The translations under genes were made by a program, and so were the position numbers. A stretch of DNA of 64,000 bases from Amphichorda felina (Eukaryota; Ascomycota; Sordariomycetes; Hypocreales; Bionectriaceae): contig JAEMHR010000148.1 of assembly GCA_016490725.1 (NCBI GenBank), positions 1 through 64,000 of the forward strand. Direction: 5' to 3'. The notes beneath the pieces were generated by a model. That model saw only the letters and a program-made list of their open reading frames with translations, did no database searches and was not told the DNA's origin. Shown one piece after another: positions 1 to 10,027 of the stretch; position 1 is the first letter of the stretch, and the number at the start of each line of letters is the position of its first letter.

Positions 1-332
1 CTTACTTTGCGTGAGTCTTGACACCCCTCCCCCCCTTCTCATCGTCTCTGGAGCAGCACATTCGCCCGTGCTCGCAGGTCTTGGTAGCCCCCCTTGGGTC
101 GCTGACTGTCGTCGTTAGCATTCTCCTTGCCAGCTGCTACCTGTACCGGTTCGCAACCGCTGCGCTTGCGTTCCACGCCAAGAATCCCTGGATTGGCTAC
201 CGGCATCTCTGGGCTGTGGTGGCCGTGGACCACGTGTATCGGATCATCAACCTCTATGTGGTCTTGACGCTGGGGGTGGAGGGCTGGTTGACACGGGATG
301 ACTCTGCGAAGGACTCCAAGGAGGTGTCATAG
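1..332 (+). CDS. C-terminal part of an unidentified membrane protein (5' end outside window)
   Basis: Only the last part of the gene is in the window. A donor (gtgagt) at 11 and an acceptor (ctcgcag) ending at 77 suggest exon pieces at 1-10 and 78-332 joined in phase 0, with TAG at 330-332. The visible 84 or so residues contain one strongly hydrophobic stretch (VVVSILLASCYLYRF) and a second, weaker one near the C-terminus (INLYVVLTLGV), then an acidic, lysine-containing tail. This looks like the end of a multi-pass membrane protein with a short cytosolic tail. No family was recognised, and the visible part is too short to assign a function. Confidence 0.5.
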
Positions 333-2229
333 GACCGGACTGTCTGCGGGCTGCAGATATGCACCCAGAGAAATGGATTGCGTAGGGAAATGGGAGACAA
401 AGATCGCATCTTGACAGGTTCTGCTGCCAAAGACCGTGCCTACACTTTGGAAGCCGATGCAAAAACGGTAATATCAGTTCAGACGCTGTTAGGAGGCCCA
501 GAGGCTCACGCAGCAAGCAACGATATCTGTTGGTTTCCACTCGAGCCGCCACTTCCCTCGAGTACCGGTTTGAGATCAAAGGAAGAAGCATGATTTTTAG
601 GTCTGATGAGAGGAGAAGAAAAACACATATCGAATGAATGAAATCCCTGGGACAATGTTAGCATGTCCAGACGAACATAGTCAGACGGGAGGATGGAGCC
701 CCGATTCCCTCCCACACCAGTTCGGTCCCTCGCATGGCGCGCTACGCCTCCCAGCCGCCCCTCCATGAGGCGCACGCACAACATGTCTGATGGCGTCTGC
801 GTTCAAGCGGTTCCTTGAGGTCTTATTCGCACTCGAAGTGACTTACTCTGTACATGGCTGGTGAAACACGTGTCTTGGATACTAGTGTGCTCTGGTATTC
901 GATCCCCACGATCATCCCGTGGCCCCCCTCGGCACGCAGCCGGAATCCCGCCCGTGGCGGCGCCACCCATCGTTGCGAAGATTGGCCGGGCCTTTTTTTT
1001 TCTACTCCTGTTTGTCGTGAAAAGCTGGTGTGTCTGCCGCGTGTTCCCGCATGCCTCCGGGGGCGACCCTTGTTTCAGAGTGGGATGATCGATGTGTCGT
1101 CGGCTCTGAAGTCGGCGTTTACGAGTATTTATGAGCTGTCCAACATTTGGTGATCGCAAGTCCTTGCAAGTCAAAAAGAGCGAAACATGCAATCAAAGCG
1201 GCCGGCCCAGCAGAAACCCACGTTGCAAAGCCGAGCACATGTTTGTCGCGGGCTGAGACAGCGAGGTCCGTGAATCCTTGAATCAGGCTGCGTTTCATAT
1301 TCAGCTGCTGACCGGCGCTCAACGTCTCGAATCATCACTATACGATGTACGACAATTGCCCTTCCTACCATCATGCGAAACTCCAAGTAATTTCCTCAAT
1401 TGCGTAGAAGTACATACGTGCTCGGCGCAGGAAGCCCGGATAGTCGGATACCATATACCAGTGGCACGGATACTCGTACGTGTAATTGTGGAAGTGCCGA
1501 GATTTGTGGGTAGGGCCCTACCTTATTCTGGGGTGTGGGGGCTGGAGATCAGATCCTGACTCCCATCATCAGAGGAGACGGCAATTGAAGACGATGGGCT
1601 CCATACTACATACTTGTAGGCTCCATGTCTGAAGACGGTTGTGTTTGCCAGCAATGGCCGTCTTCGAGGACTCCCATCTCTGAGGCTGGCTCCTGGAATT
1701 GCTCCAGATCCTTCCATTTCTCCCGACATTGATACGAGTCGACTTAGCCCCAAAAGGTGAGCCGTCGTGTTGCTCGGGTTCTGCCTTGGACTGCCAGTTC
1801 CATCGATTCCATGTGCCAGCAGGGGTTGCATTCTCCACAGTACAAGCATGTACTCAGCCCTGCCCCACCCAGAGTGGAGGAGATTGGCATTCAGCATTAA
1901 CCGTTTGGTAACTGTTTGGTTCGCAAAGTTGGCCCGTCTTACGCTCGCCTGCCAGCCGCCAAGGAGCCAATCTTGATCTCTGGCACCGCACTGGACGATG
2001 CTGCGAGCCATCATGCTCCCACGGGACAGGGATGTCGGAGGACGCATCGAGGCGACCGCCCGGGGAGGCTGCCAGCTTATGTTGCCAAAATTCCGACTCT
2101 CGAAATGATCGGCTCGCGTCCCTTGACTCTCTTCTCCTCTCTTCATCGTTGGTGCTCGTACTAGTCGGTTCAGGTTCCCGAGCAAACACCAACACCACAA
2201 GAGCCCCAACAAGACCCAGCCACATCACA
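333..2229. other. intergenic; leader of the next gene
   Basis: No convincing gene is seen. The last 110 bases before the next start codon are pyrimidine-rich (ctcttctcctctcttc around 2128-2145), as expected of a fungal leader. A minus-strand open frame over 1523-2212 has no recognisable domain and a composition unlike the neighbouring proteins. Confidence 0.6.
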
Positions 2230-3236
2230 ATGGGCCCTGTATCGCCAGCCTCGACGAGAAGGGACGACGAGGCCTCGGGGGACCCCTTCGCCAGTCCCAC
2301 CTCCACCATCATATCGCCCGTCTCCCAGTACCAGAACTCGCCCCGACCACCTCCCGTCTCCTCCCACCGCGACGACAATCTGCCCGAGGTCTACGTCGAC
2401 GACACGACCCCTCACGCCGTCTGGCAGAAGCCCGCCGTGGTCCAGAATACCTCAGCCTACGACACGGGCGAGAAGTACGCTTTGCACAATGACGACGACA
2501 CCCTCAAGCTGGCCGTCCACCCGGACCCGAAGGACCTAGGAGCCGAGGAGGTCCCCGGTGACTTCCCCCCGGGCGCCATGGCCGACGTCGAGCGCAACCC
2601 GCCGCCCACCGAGAAGCCCGCCAGCAACGACAAGATCCTGGGGCTCAAGCGCAAGACCTTCTTCATCGTCCTGGCCCTGGTGCTCATCGTCATCGCCGCC
2701 GCCGTGGGAGGCGGCGTCGGCGGTGCCGTGGCAGCGTCTTCGGGCTCCGGCGACGCGGCTACCACGACGGCGGTTTCATCTACGGCGACCTCCGAGGCCC
2801 CAACCACGTAAGTATCCGGGAGAATCCCAATGCCACTCGCTGCCCCCAGGTGACTGACAGCCAGCTCGACAGCACCGCCTCGGAGACCGCCTCGGCCACC
2901 TCGGAAGCGCCCGAGCCCAGCCTCACGGACCTCAGCCAGCAGACGGAGCCCGAGTTCACCTTCTTCTTCCAGGCGTACGAGGACCCGGACTACAAGGGCA
3001 GGAAGTCGCCCGTGATCCGCAAGGAGAACGGCACGGACCTCAACTTTGAGGCCAACAGCTACGTCTGGAAGCCCAACGCCAACGGCTGCTGCATCTCCTT
3101 CTGCAACAGCCAGACGGAGAAGGACCCGGACTGGCTCTGCGACGAGCGCTACCGGGAGCAGTCGTCCGGGTCCTTCAAGCGCGTCTTCGTCTGGTGTGGG
3201 CAGTTGAGGGACCCGGCGAACTCGAGGTGTAGCTGA
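2230..3236 (+). CDS. single-pass membrane protein with Cys-rich ectodomain (possible beta-gamma crystallin-like fold)
   Basis: Two exons, 2230-2807 and 2861-3236; the 53-nt intron (gtaagt...gacag) keeps the frame and gives 317 aa. The start is the first ATG after the pyrimidine-rich leader. An acidic, Pro/Ser-rich N-terminal half (about 140 residues) precedes one transmembrane helix (TFFIVLALVLIVIAAAVGGG), a Thr/Ser-rich stalk, and a compact C-terminal domain with six cysteines (NGCCISFCN, WLCDE, VWCG and the final C). No signal peptide is visible, so a type II orientation with the Cys-rich domain outside is the natural reading. The run FQAYEDPDYKGR resembles the first strand pair of a beta-gamma crystallin motif (aromatic-x-x-YE...YxGR); this is inference. 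Function unknown; surface sensing or wall contact would fit the architecture. Confidence 0.8.
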
Positions 3237-3894
3237 AGAGTACCCGGGTGTTGTGTCATTCGATGATTTTCAGCTTCATTGGGCAGGGTTCTCCGCCAAC
3301 CTACCAGTCATTTTTATTTTATTCCCCCCAGTTCATGGGAGCAGTATATAATAGTCGCGAGCTATGTCGGCGGCTCGGCGTTGGTGGGATCAGCAAAGCA
3401 TGCTTTTTTTGGGGGGGGGAGGGCATCCATCTCAGCATATGTAGACTGGGAAAACAATTCATTTGTGAGATTTGTTTGATTTTTCAAGTGACGGCGACCT
3501 AGGTGCAAGGGAGTATCAGCCAGCGACAAGGATGTTGTTGTGCATGCTGCTTGTGAGAGTACGGCGACTGCATGTGGGCAATGGTGCTGGGGGCATTGAA
3601 GCCATGGAGATGGCCTTGGTTGGGAGAGGAGGAATTGTCCTAGCATGACAAAAGGCGATTGAAAATTTCAGAGGAAATAAGGAGCTCCTCAGGAGTATTA
3701 TAAGAATACAATTACATTAATTCCAACCCATAGCTCAGGCCGGGCTGTGGTCGAGCTCATGTTTCAACGCCGCATTCACCAAGGCGGGGTCACGTCTCAC
3801 TCAGACTGGAAGCTGGATCCAGTCGTCGACTCGACTGCTGGGCTTGGCCGCTCTCCATCTCGAGGTTACACGACAGCGAACATTAATAGACACC
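3237..3894. other. intergenic; 3' and 5' flanks
   Basis: Contains a T/G homopolymer stretch around 3402-3420 (T run followed by a G run). No gene or RNA is recognised. Confidence 0.5.
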
Positions 3895-4899
3895 ATGCCA
3901 CCCATCCCTCCAGAGCCCAGTAGCCTGCCGCGGATCATCACATACTACCAGACACACCACGATGATGCTGGCAACCCCATCTCGGTGCTGCCGCTCCTCA
4001 CGCAGCCTGGCATCTCGCTCACCCACGTCATCCTGGCAGCCATCCACCTCAACCACGACCCCGAGGCCCTGACCCTCAACGACCACCCGCCATCGCACCC
4101 GCGCTTCCAGACCCTCTGGGCCGAGCTGCGCGTGCTGCAGGCCTCGGGCATCAGGGTGCTGGGCATGCTGGGTGGCGCCGCCAAGGGCAGCTACGAGCGC
4201 CTCGACGCCGACGACGCCCAGTTCGAGCGCTACTACGCGCCGCTGCACCGCCTGATCCGCGACCGCCAACTCGACGGGCTCGACCTCGACGTCGAGGAGC
4301 CCATGAGCCTGGCCGGCATCATCCGCCTCATAGACCGCCTGCGCGCCGACTTCGGCCCGGCCTTCACCATCACCCTGGCCCCCGTCGCCGCCGCCCTCGT
4401 CGACGCCAGGAACTCCCTCAGCGGCTTCGACTACGAGGCCCTCGAGGTCATGCGCGGCCGCGACATCGCCTGGTACAACGCCCAGTTCTACTGCGGCTGG
4501 GGCGACTGCAGCAACCCGCTCATGTACGAGCTCGTCCTGCGCAGGGGCTGGCCCGCCCGCAAGGTCGTCGTCGGGCTCGTCACCAACCCGGCCAACGGGA
4601 GCGGCTTCGTGCCGTGGGAGCCGCTGTCGCAGGTCTTCACCCTGCTGCGGGGCCGCCACGCCGACTTTGGCGGCGTCATGGGCTGGGAGTACTTCAACAG
4701 CCTGCCGGGGGGCCACGGGAGGCCCTGGGAGTGGGCGAGGCAGATGACGGCGCTGCTGAGAGGACATGTGCTCGAGGCGCAGCAGCAGCAGCAGCGGGCG
4801 GTTGAGCCGACGGCGGAGGTTGATGCTGATCCCCCGGGGGCTCCGGCGGCGCAGGTGCCGACCAATTTTGAATACTACTCGGATGGGATAGACGATTAG
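3895..4899 (+). CDS. GH18-family glycosidase/chitinase-like protein without signal peptide
   Basis: An intronless 334-aa protein. The ATG at 3895 lies in a good context (caccATGcc); the frame upstream has no earlier ATG. The GH18 signature DxxDxDxE is present as LDGLDLDVEE, whose first E is the expected catalytic acid, and a barrel-type strand (RIITYYQTHHD) opens the protein. The substrate-assisted mechanism of the family acts on N-acetylglucosamine polymers or N-glycans. No signal peptide or carbohydrate-binding module is visible, and the protein is shorter than typical secreted chitinases, so a cytosolic enzyme acting on free glycans or chitin fragments is possible. The C-terminal 40 residues are low complexity (Gln run, Pro/Ala) and probably disordered. 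Third codon positions are extremely GC-rich. The GH18 assignment is firm, the substrate is not. Confidence 0.88.
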   Translation: MPPIPPEPSSLPRIITYYQTHHDDAGNPISVLPLLTQPGISLTHVILAAIHLNHDPEALTLNDHPPSHPRFQTLWAELRVLQASGIRVLGMLGGAAKGSYERLDADDAQFERYYAPLHRLIRDRQLDGLDLDVEEPMSLAGIIRLIDRLRADFGPAFTITLAPVAAALVDARNSLSGFDYEALEVMRGRDIAWYNAQFYCGWGDCSNPLMYELVLRRGWPARKVVVGLVTNPANGSGFVPWEPLSQVFTLLRGRHADFGGVMGWEYFNSLPGGHGRPWEWARQMTALLRGHVLEAQQQQQRAVEPTAEVDADPPGAPAAQVPTNFEYYSDGIDD

Positions 4900-5455
4900 A
4901 AAGCCATCAAGCATAGAGCGTGGCTGGCGGGCCATGTTGAGATGTGTTTGTCCCTTTGTGATGTTGCCCACAGCATAGACCTGTAGGCATCTCATCTACT
5001 TAGTCCCCTCTTTCTGATTCGCGCTGCTTGATCTGGTTTACCATATACAAACATGTAGTATCATCAAACCCGACATCTTGGCTATCAAGCAGAAATAGCC
5101 GCTATGATTCAAAGAGGAGCAGCAAACGAACCGTTGGCGCACTTTGGGCTACTCCAGGCGCTATTCATCCAAGGCGGCTGCCTGACAAATACTACCAATG
5201 TATCAATTCGAATACTACATATTCTCACTAATGAATGTATGGCACGAATGAACCCTGAGGCAGAGGGATGGGGCTGTCCCACGCTTGTGCGACACGGGTC
5301 GTCTACCAATGCCATTGCACGCACGCGACACGTACCAATCTATCGGTAACGAACGAACCTTGCCCTTAAATGCCAACCATTATTTGAGGTAACTCTCCTT
5401 CTGCAATGTTTTGCCTTGCATCATTCACGACAGCTCCCGCAGACGGGCAATCAAT
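4900..5455. other. intergenic
   Basis: Terminator side of the GH18 gene and promoter side of the kinase gene. No further gene, repeat or RNA is recognised. Confidence 0.5.
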
Positions 5456-7069
5456 ATGAGACCCCGGGTCCCCATCAGGCATCTGTCAACGAGATTACGG
5501 CTATGGCGCCAGTCCTTCCTAGCGCTCGGCGAGAGAACAAACGCGTTGAGCCAGCCAGCCTTCTGTCGGTCCCGGCCAACCACGAGAACGGTTACACATG
5601 GCTCTGTACGGTATCTCTCCACGAGTAGCTTCGAGGAACTACCAGCCGAGTCTAAGATTGAGGAGGAGCGATCGCCGGGCTACAATCCCGATGAGTATTA
5701 CCCTGTGAAATTTGGGGAGGTATTCGACGACAAATACAAAGTGGTTGCTAAGCTTGGGTGGGGTGTTGGTTCTACGGTATGGCTCTGTCGAGACCTGACG
5801 TATGTTCCCTGTTTTCTATCCCTTATTGAGCCCCATTTGCTTCTTATCCACTTACTTCTAAGGATAGAAATAACCGCTATTCAACGCTCAAAGTGTGCAC
5901 TGCAAACCGGAAAACCGTTGTCCCGCTTCAGTCTGATACGGAGGTCACCGCCTCTCACTATATCAGCTCTATTGGCACGGAGCACCCTGGGATTAACCAT
6001 GTCCGGCTCGTGACAGACGAATTTACCGTTAAGGCCCCGCGTGGGACGACTCATCGATGCCTGCTGTTTAATCCACTCGGTTTGACTTTGACAGAGCTAC
6101 GTGAGCTCATGCCAAAGAAGGTCCCAGACAAGAAAGTTCTCCAGCCAAACCTCCAGACAGTGCTTCTTGCCCTCGACCTCCTGCATCAAGCCGGTGTCGT
6201 CCACACAGGTATGCTTTCGCTATCGTCAGTCTATACGTCGTAAGTGCATCTCACAGCTGACTCGGTCGAAGACGTTTCGGCCAATAATATTCTTATGAGT
6301 GTCTATGATCCATCATTATGGGCGCAATTGGAACAGGTCGAGAACGACTACCCAGCTCCTCGGAAAACTCTCCCAGATAGGACAGTCTATGTTTCCTGTC
6401 GGGTGCCTCTGATGGGTTTCGCTGGCCCCGTTCTCACCGATCTCGGTTACGCTAGAATGGGAGAGGAGAACGGGAAACATAGGGGCGACATCATGCCTGA
6501 TTTTTACCGCCCTCCGGAGGTAATTTTAGATATGGAATGGGACTCCAAGGTTGATATATGGTCGTTTGGCGTCATGGTATGCTCACCTCTATCGACTCTT
6601 TCTCCCCACTTTATACTAACCTGGTCCAGACCTGGGACTTGTTCCAAGGCTCCCGACTCTTTTACGCCCTCAAAGACCGCATATTAAACGATGAGCAACA
6701 CCTTGCCGAGATGGTATCCCTTATGGGACCTCCTCCGCTTAGCTTCCTAAAACGCAGCGAGAAATGCCGCCAGTACTGGGATGAAGATGGTACATCCCTG
6801 TTATCCTCGACTGTGTGACTTGAGCCAGGCTGACGAGAAACCATACAGGAAACTGGATTGCATCGACGCCAATCCCCGAGAAGTCCTTTGAGGAAAGAGT
6901 GTGTCATCTGGAGGGGGAAGACCATGACCTCTTTGTTGCCTTTGCTCGTAAGGTGTTCCGCTGGCTACCCGAGGAGAGACCGCGGGCCGACGACCTCATG
7001 GCTGACGATTTCCTATACCAACACATTCGAGAGAGGGAGAGGTTGAACCAGCAGCCCGAAGGTAAATAG
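5456..7069 (+). CDS. divergent SRPK-like protein kinase
   Basis: Five exons: 5456-5799, 5868-6208, 6272-6576, 6630-6789 and 6849-7069. Each junction is phase-consistent, giving 456 aa. The body follows the SRPK/Dsk1 family: glycine loop LGWGVGSTVWL, VAIK-type lysine in LKVCTAN, catalytic-loop Asp in VVHTDVSANN, metal-binding Asp in TDLGYA (DLG, as often in SRPKs), then YRPPEV and a VDIWSFG helix. The large spacer of ordinary SRPKs is short. The loop reads DVSANN instead of the usual HTDIKPDN, so the Lys two residues after the Asp is lost and activity is uncertain. The N-terminus is Arg-rich with few acidic residues and could target mitochondria. SRPKs phosphorylate SR-type splicing proteins, but such divergent lineage-specific copies are of unknown role in fungi. 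Confidence 0.85.
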
Positions 7070-7640
7070 GTACATTTTATCGAGGAGCTTTGTTGCCCAG
7101 CAGCATTCCTCGTCAGGTGTAGGCTTCACTGTGAATATAAGCAGTCCGAGTAAGAAACGTTATTTTCTATTTCTTCCCGGTACGAATCTATTAACGGACT
7201 CTCTAAATAAATCTAGAATACTATCAAAACCTCACCATACGCAATGTTATAAAATTGTCCGAGTATACGGCCTGATGTCGCGCCCTTTGGGTCTAGGGTT
7301 AGCAGTCACCGAGTTGCGGCTCCAAGGACGGCATCAGGCCATATGTGTATTTATATTCAATATAAATTCACTAAAATGGACACCCCGGCAGCAGTCTATT
7401 TGGAATAGAAAAACTGCCGTTTCTAAAACTTTTAACCCGAGTTCTACTAATAACAATCCTTGAGCCACGAAGAAGGGGTTGTCGGTTCATCGAATGTTTC
7501 TTGGCCCGTTGATTGGCCAGAGAGGTCCCCAGCTAGCCTCACCTGGATCAAACACCTCCCTCCATCATCTCTGGCCAGAACTTGGCCTCTCTCCCATCTT
7601 CCACCGCCAAACCCTTGCCCCAAACGCGACCCTACGGCCG
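7070..7640. other. AT-richer intergenic stretch with long inverted repeat
   Basis: The part from about 7130 to 7440 is clearly AT-richer than its surroundings and carries a hairpin-forming inverted repeat (listed separately). The part from about 7490 to 7640 is C/T-rich and reads as the leader of the next gene, with an inverted CCAAT (gattgg) near 7511-7516. Confidence 0.5.
7266..7343. repeat. inverted repeat, 14-nt arms around a 50-nt loop
   Basis: Arm 7266-7279 (tacggcctgatgtc) faces arm 7330-7343 (ggcatcaggccata). As RNA, 13 of 14 positions pair, counting one G-U wobble. The loop contains GC-rich blocks (gcgccc, gagttgcggctcc). It lacks the conserved T-loop of a tRNA. It may be a structured transcript end, a small RNA or a footprint of a mobile element. 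Confidence 0.5.
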
Positions 7641-8276
7641 CAAATGTTCCGCCCTCGCTTCCCCCCCGCGGGAGGCCCATTGCGGCGGCCCAACCACTTC
7701 CAATTGCGGCCCAATTGGCTCACCAGGCCGCATTCCTCGCAACCCCCACCACCCAAGGCGTCGCGCATCGACAGGATCACGTCCAAGCTCCCGCGCCGCC
7801 TGCAAAAGTACACCACGGGCCTCCGGAACGCCCCCCTCTCTCACGTCGTCTCGTTCCTCATCCTGCACGAGATCACGGCCGTCGTGCCGCTGTTTGGGCT
7901 CCTGGGCGTCTTCCACTACACGGACTACGTGCCCGTGTCGTGGATGACGGAGCATTTCGGCAGCTACGTCCAGCGTGGGGTGGCAAGGTTCGAGAGGTAT
8001 TTTGCGAGGAAGGGCATGTTTGGTTTCAGCAGCGAGGACTTGGACTCGAACGCGTCATCGGCTGGTGCTAGGGTTGGCAGCAGGGAGCAGACGGAGGAGG
8101 CCGTGACGCGGTTCCAGAGCGGCGATGAGAAGTACAGGCTTCTTGTGGAGGTTGCCCTAGCATACGCCGTGAGCAAGGCTCTGCTCCCGGTGCGCATCAT
8201 TATCAGTGTCTGGGCAACACCGTGGTTCGCCCGGGGTCTGATGAGGATCCGGGGTGCTCTGTCACGCAAATCATAA
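7641..8276 (+). CDS. mitochondrial membrane protein of the FAM210/DUF1279 (Mrx11-like) type
   Basis: A single exon. The ATG at 7641 (211 aa) gives a typical mitochondrial presequence, MFRPRFPPAGGPLRR, rich in Arg and free of acidic residues; an in-frame ATG at 7494 (260 aa) is possible but its extra part looks like leader. The core SHVVSFLILHEITAVVPLFG followed by FHYTDYVP is the hallmark of DUF1279/FAM210 proteins, a membrane hairpin whose yeast relative Mrx11 is found with mitochondrial ribosome/expression assemblies. A second hydrophobic segment (LLVEVALAYAVSKALLPVRI) follows near the C-terminus, also typical. Expected location: mitochondrial inner membrane. The family call rests on remembered conservation of the LLHE-T-VVPL block. 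Confidence 0.75.
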   Translation, partial: QMFRPRFPPAGGPLRRPNHFQLRPNWLTRPHSSQPPPPKASRIDRITSKLPRRLQKYTTGLRNAPLSHVVSFLILHEITAVVPLFGLLGVFHYTDYVPVSWMTEHFGSYVQRGVARFERYFARKGMFGFSSEDLDSNASSAGARVGSREQTEEAVTRFQSGDEKYRLLVEVALAYAVSKALLPVRIIISVWATPWFARGLMRIRGALSRKS

Positions 8277-8405
8277 ATGGGTCCGGCGACGATTGGCTCA
8301 TGTATTCTTTTTCTTTTTGATCCACCCAGTTTTTACATCTATCTGTTACCCAGATGTATGCATGGCCCCAGGGCATCTATCACTGCATATCGCGGAGTGA
8401 GGCGC

Positions 8406-9105
8406 TTAGGCCTTCTCGTAGATCCAGTCGAAGGCAGCAGCCTTGTAAGAGACGGCCTCACCGTCCTTGAACCAGAGAGCAATCTCCTTCTGGGCGTTCT
8501 CGACGGAGTCGGAGCCGTGGCAGACGTTGCGGCCGACATCGATGGCGAAGTCACCACGGATGGTGCCAGGGGCGGAGGCAAGGGGGTTGGTGGCACCGAG
8601 GATGGCTATGTAATGGGTCAGAGGGGGTGGCACTTGTGGAGGTATTTGGCAACACTTACTGCGGCCGGTCTTGACGGCGTCACGGCCCTCCCAGACCATG
8701 GCGCAGATGGGGCCGGAAAGCATGTACTGGATCAGGCCAGCGAAGAAGGGCTTGCCAGCGAGATCGGCGTCTGGACGGGGTTCATTAGCTCAAGTAAAGC
8801 GTACAGCATCTTCGCGGGGGGACAAACAGTGCTTCTCGAGGTGCTCCTTGGAGGGGGTGACGAGCTTGATAGCAACGAGCTTGAAGCCGCGGTTCTCGAA
8901 GCGAGAGACGATGGGGCCAATCAGGCCACGCTGGGAAAGAGTCAGCAGGTTGGTCGAGGTAGCAGGTCAGCACTGGAATGATCCTCACCTGGACGCCATC
9001 AGGCTTGATAGCAATGAAGCTGCCACGATGTTAGAGGGGTCGATACAACAATGGCCGTGGAGGAGGGACGGCGGGAGGAACGCTCACGTCTGCTCGGTGG
9101 AAGAC
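8406..9105 (-). CDS. NDK1: nucleoside diphosphate kinase
   Basis: Five exons on the minus strand: 9105-9086, 9019-8989, 8930-8828, 8770-8660 and 8605-8406, all phase-consistent, giving 154 aa, the usual length of the family. The start is MSSTEQTFIAIKPDGVQ. Hallmarks are KPDG, YMLSGPICAMVWEG, the ATNP block and NVCHGSDS, whose His carries the phosphate. The enzyme transfers the gamma phosphate of ATP to other nucleoside diphosphates as a hexamer in the cytosol. The protein ends in WIYEKA. Very short first exons are typical for this gene in filamentous fungi. It is transcribed away from the glucosidase II gene and shares a 0.9-kb divergent promoter with it. Confidence 0.97.
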
Positions 9106-10027
9106 ATTGTGGATTCGGGGAAGTCTGATTTGACTTGGGGGATTGGAGTAGAAGTGAAGTGAGGGTTGAGGTCCGACGAGATTGGACTTGGGTTGTGCTT
9201 GAGTGAAGGTGAGAAGAAGAGGAGGACGGCGAGCAAAACAAAAAAGAGGCAAAAAAGTGGTGGGGTTTGGTCTCCCATCCACCGCAAAGGGTGCCTTCGC
9301 TTTGCGGCCGGAGGAGCGGGGTCCTGCTCATGGTGGGGTTCAGCCATGGTGAGTTGGCGCTGCTACCCGCCAATAGCACAGTGCGGCGCAAGAATCTGAA
9401 GAGTCTGCAAAGTCTGATGCTGGCGGATTCGAGGAGACGGGCGGGATTGATCGGACTGATCGCGTCCCAAGTCGAGCTGCCGCGTTGCAGCCCAAGGTCT
9501 ACACGTCCGAGACTTGGAACAGTTCGCGTCTTTGCCCCCCTGGAGGATAGTCTTCCGCAACACGATCAATACTTATGGTTGAGAATCCCGTTAATCAACA
9601 AGAGCGTAGGCACAGTGCATAAAAAGTCAACTACGAGCACCCAGACGGGGGTAACTGAGCTTCGAAGTCCATCCAGTTCGGCCTACGGAAGACGACGGGA
9701 GACTGGGGCTTTGGAATGTGGATGAGGCTAACAGTGATATGAGAATAGCGGTGTATGCCCCACCAATCTCACCCTGAACCCCCTGGCGGATGCGCCAGTC
9801 CCAAATTGGAACTCTGCATCAAGGGACAGCTTGACCTCAACAACGTCAGACGGCGACTCGTGGACTCACCAATATCATCTTCAGCTCAGCCGACAGAACC
9901 CCGTTGGCGAAACTTGGAGAACCTCGTGGTAGTCGAAGAGACTCGATTCGATGTCGCATTCTCCCTCCTGATCTATTCTCCTCTGCTACCTCTCCTCTCC
10001 TGATCTCGGCGCGTGGTACTGGCTACT
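9106..10027. promoter_or_regulatory. divergent promoter between NDK and glucosidase II genes
   Basis: A 922-bp gap between two divergent start codons. Pyrimidine-rich leaders are seen on both sides: on the plus strand just before 10028 (ctcctctgctacctctcctctcc around 9979-10001), and on the minus strand beyond 9105. No gene is supported inside it. Confidence 0.6.

Noticed and set aside
1523..2212. 229-residue minus-strand frame in the first long gap
   Set aside because: It has no recognisable domain and overlaps the leader of the plus-strand gene; the length is not exceptional at this GC content.
3883..4995. 370-residue minus-strand frame opposite the GH18 gene
   Set aside because: Same mirror effect. 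It is low complexity, rich in Val, Ala and Gly, with no motif, while the plus strand has the GH18 catalytic motif.
7266..7343. Hairpin considered as a tRNA
   Set aside because: The pairing would suit an acceptor-like stem, but there is no T-loop GTTCRA motif and no cloverleaf arms.
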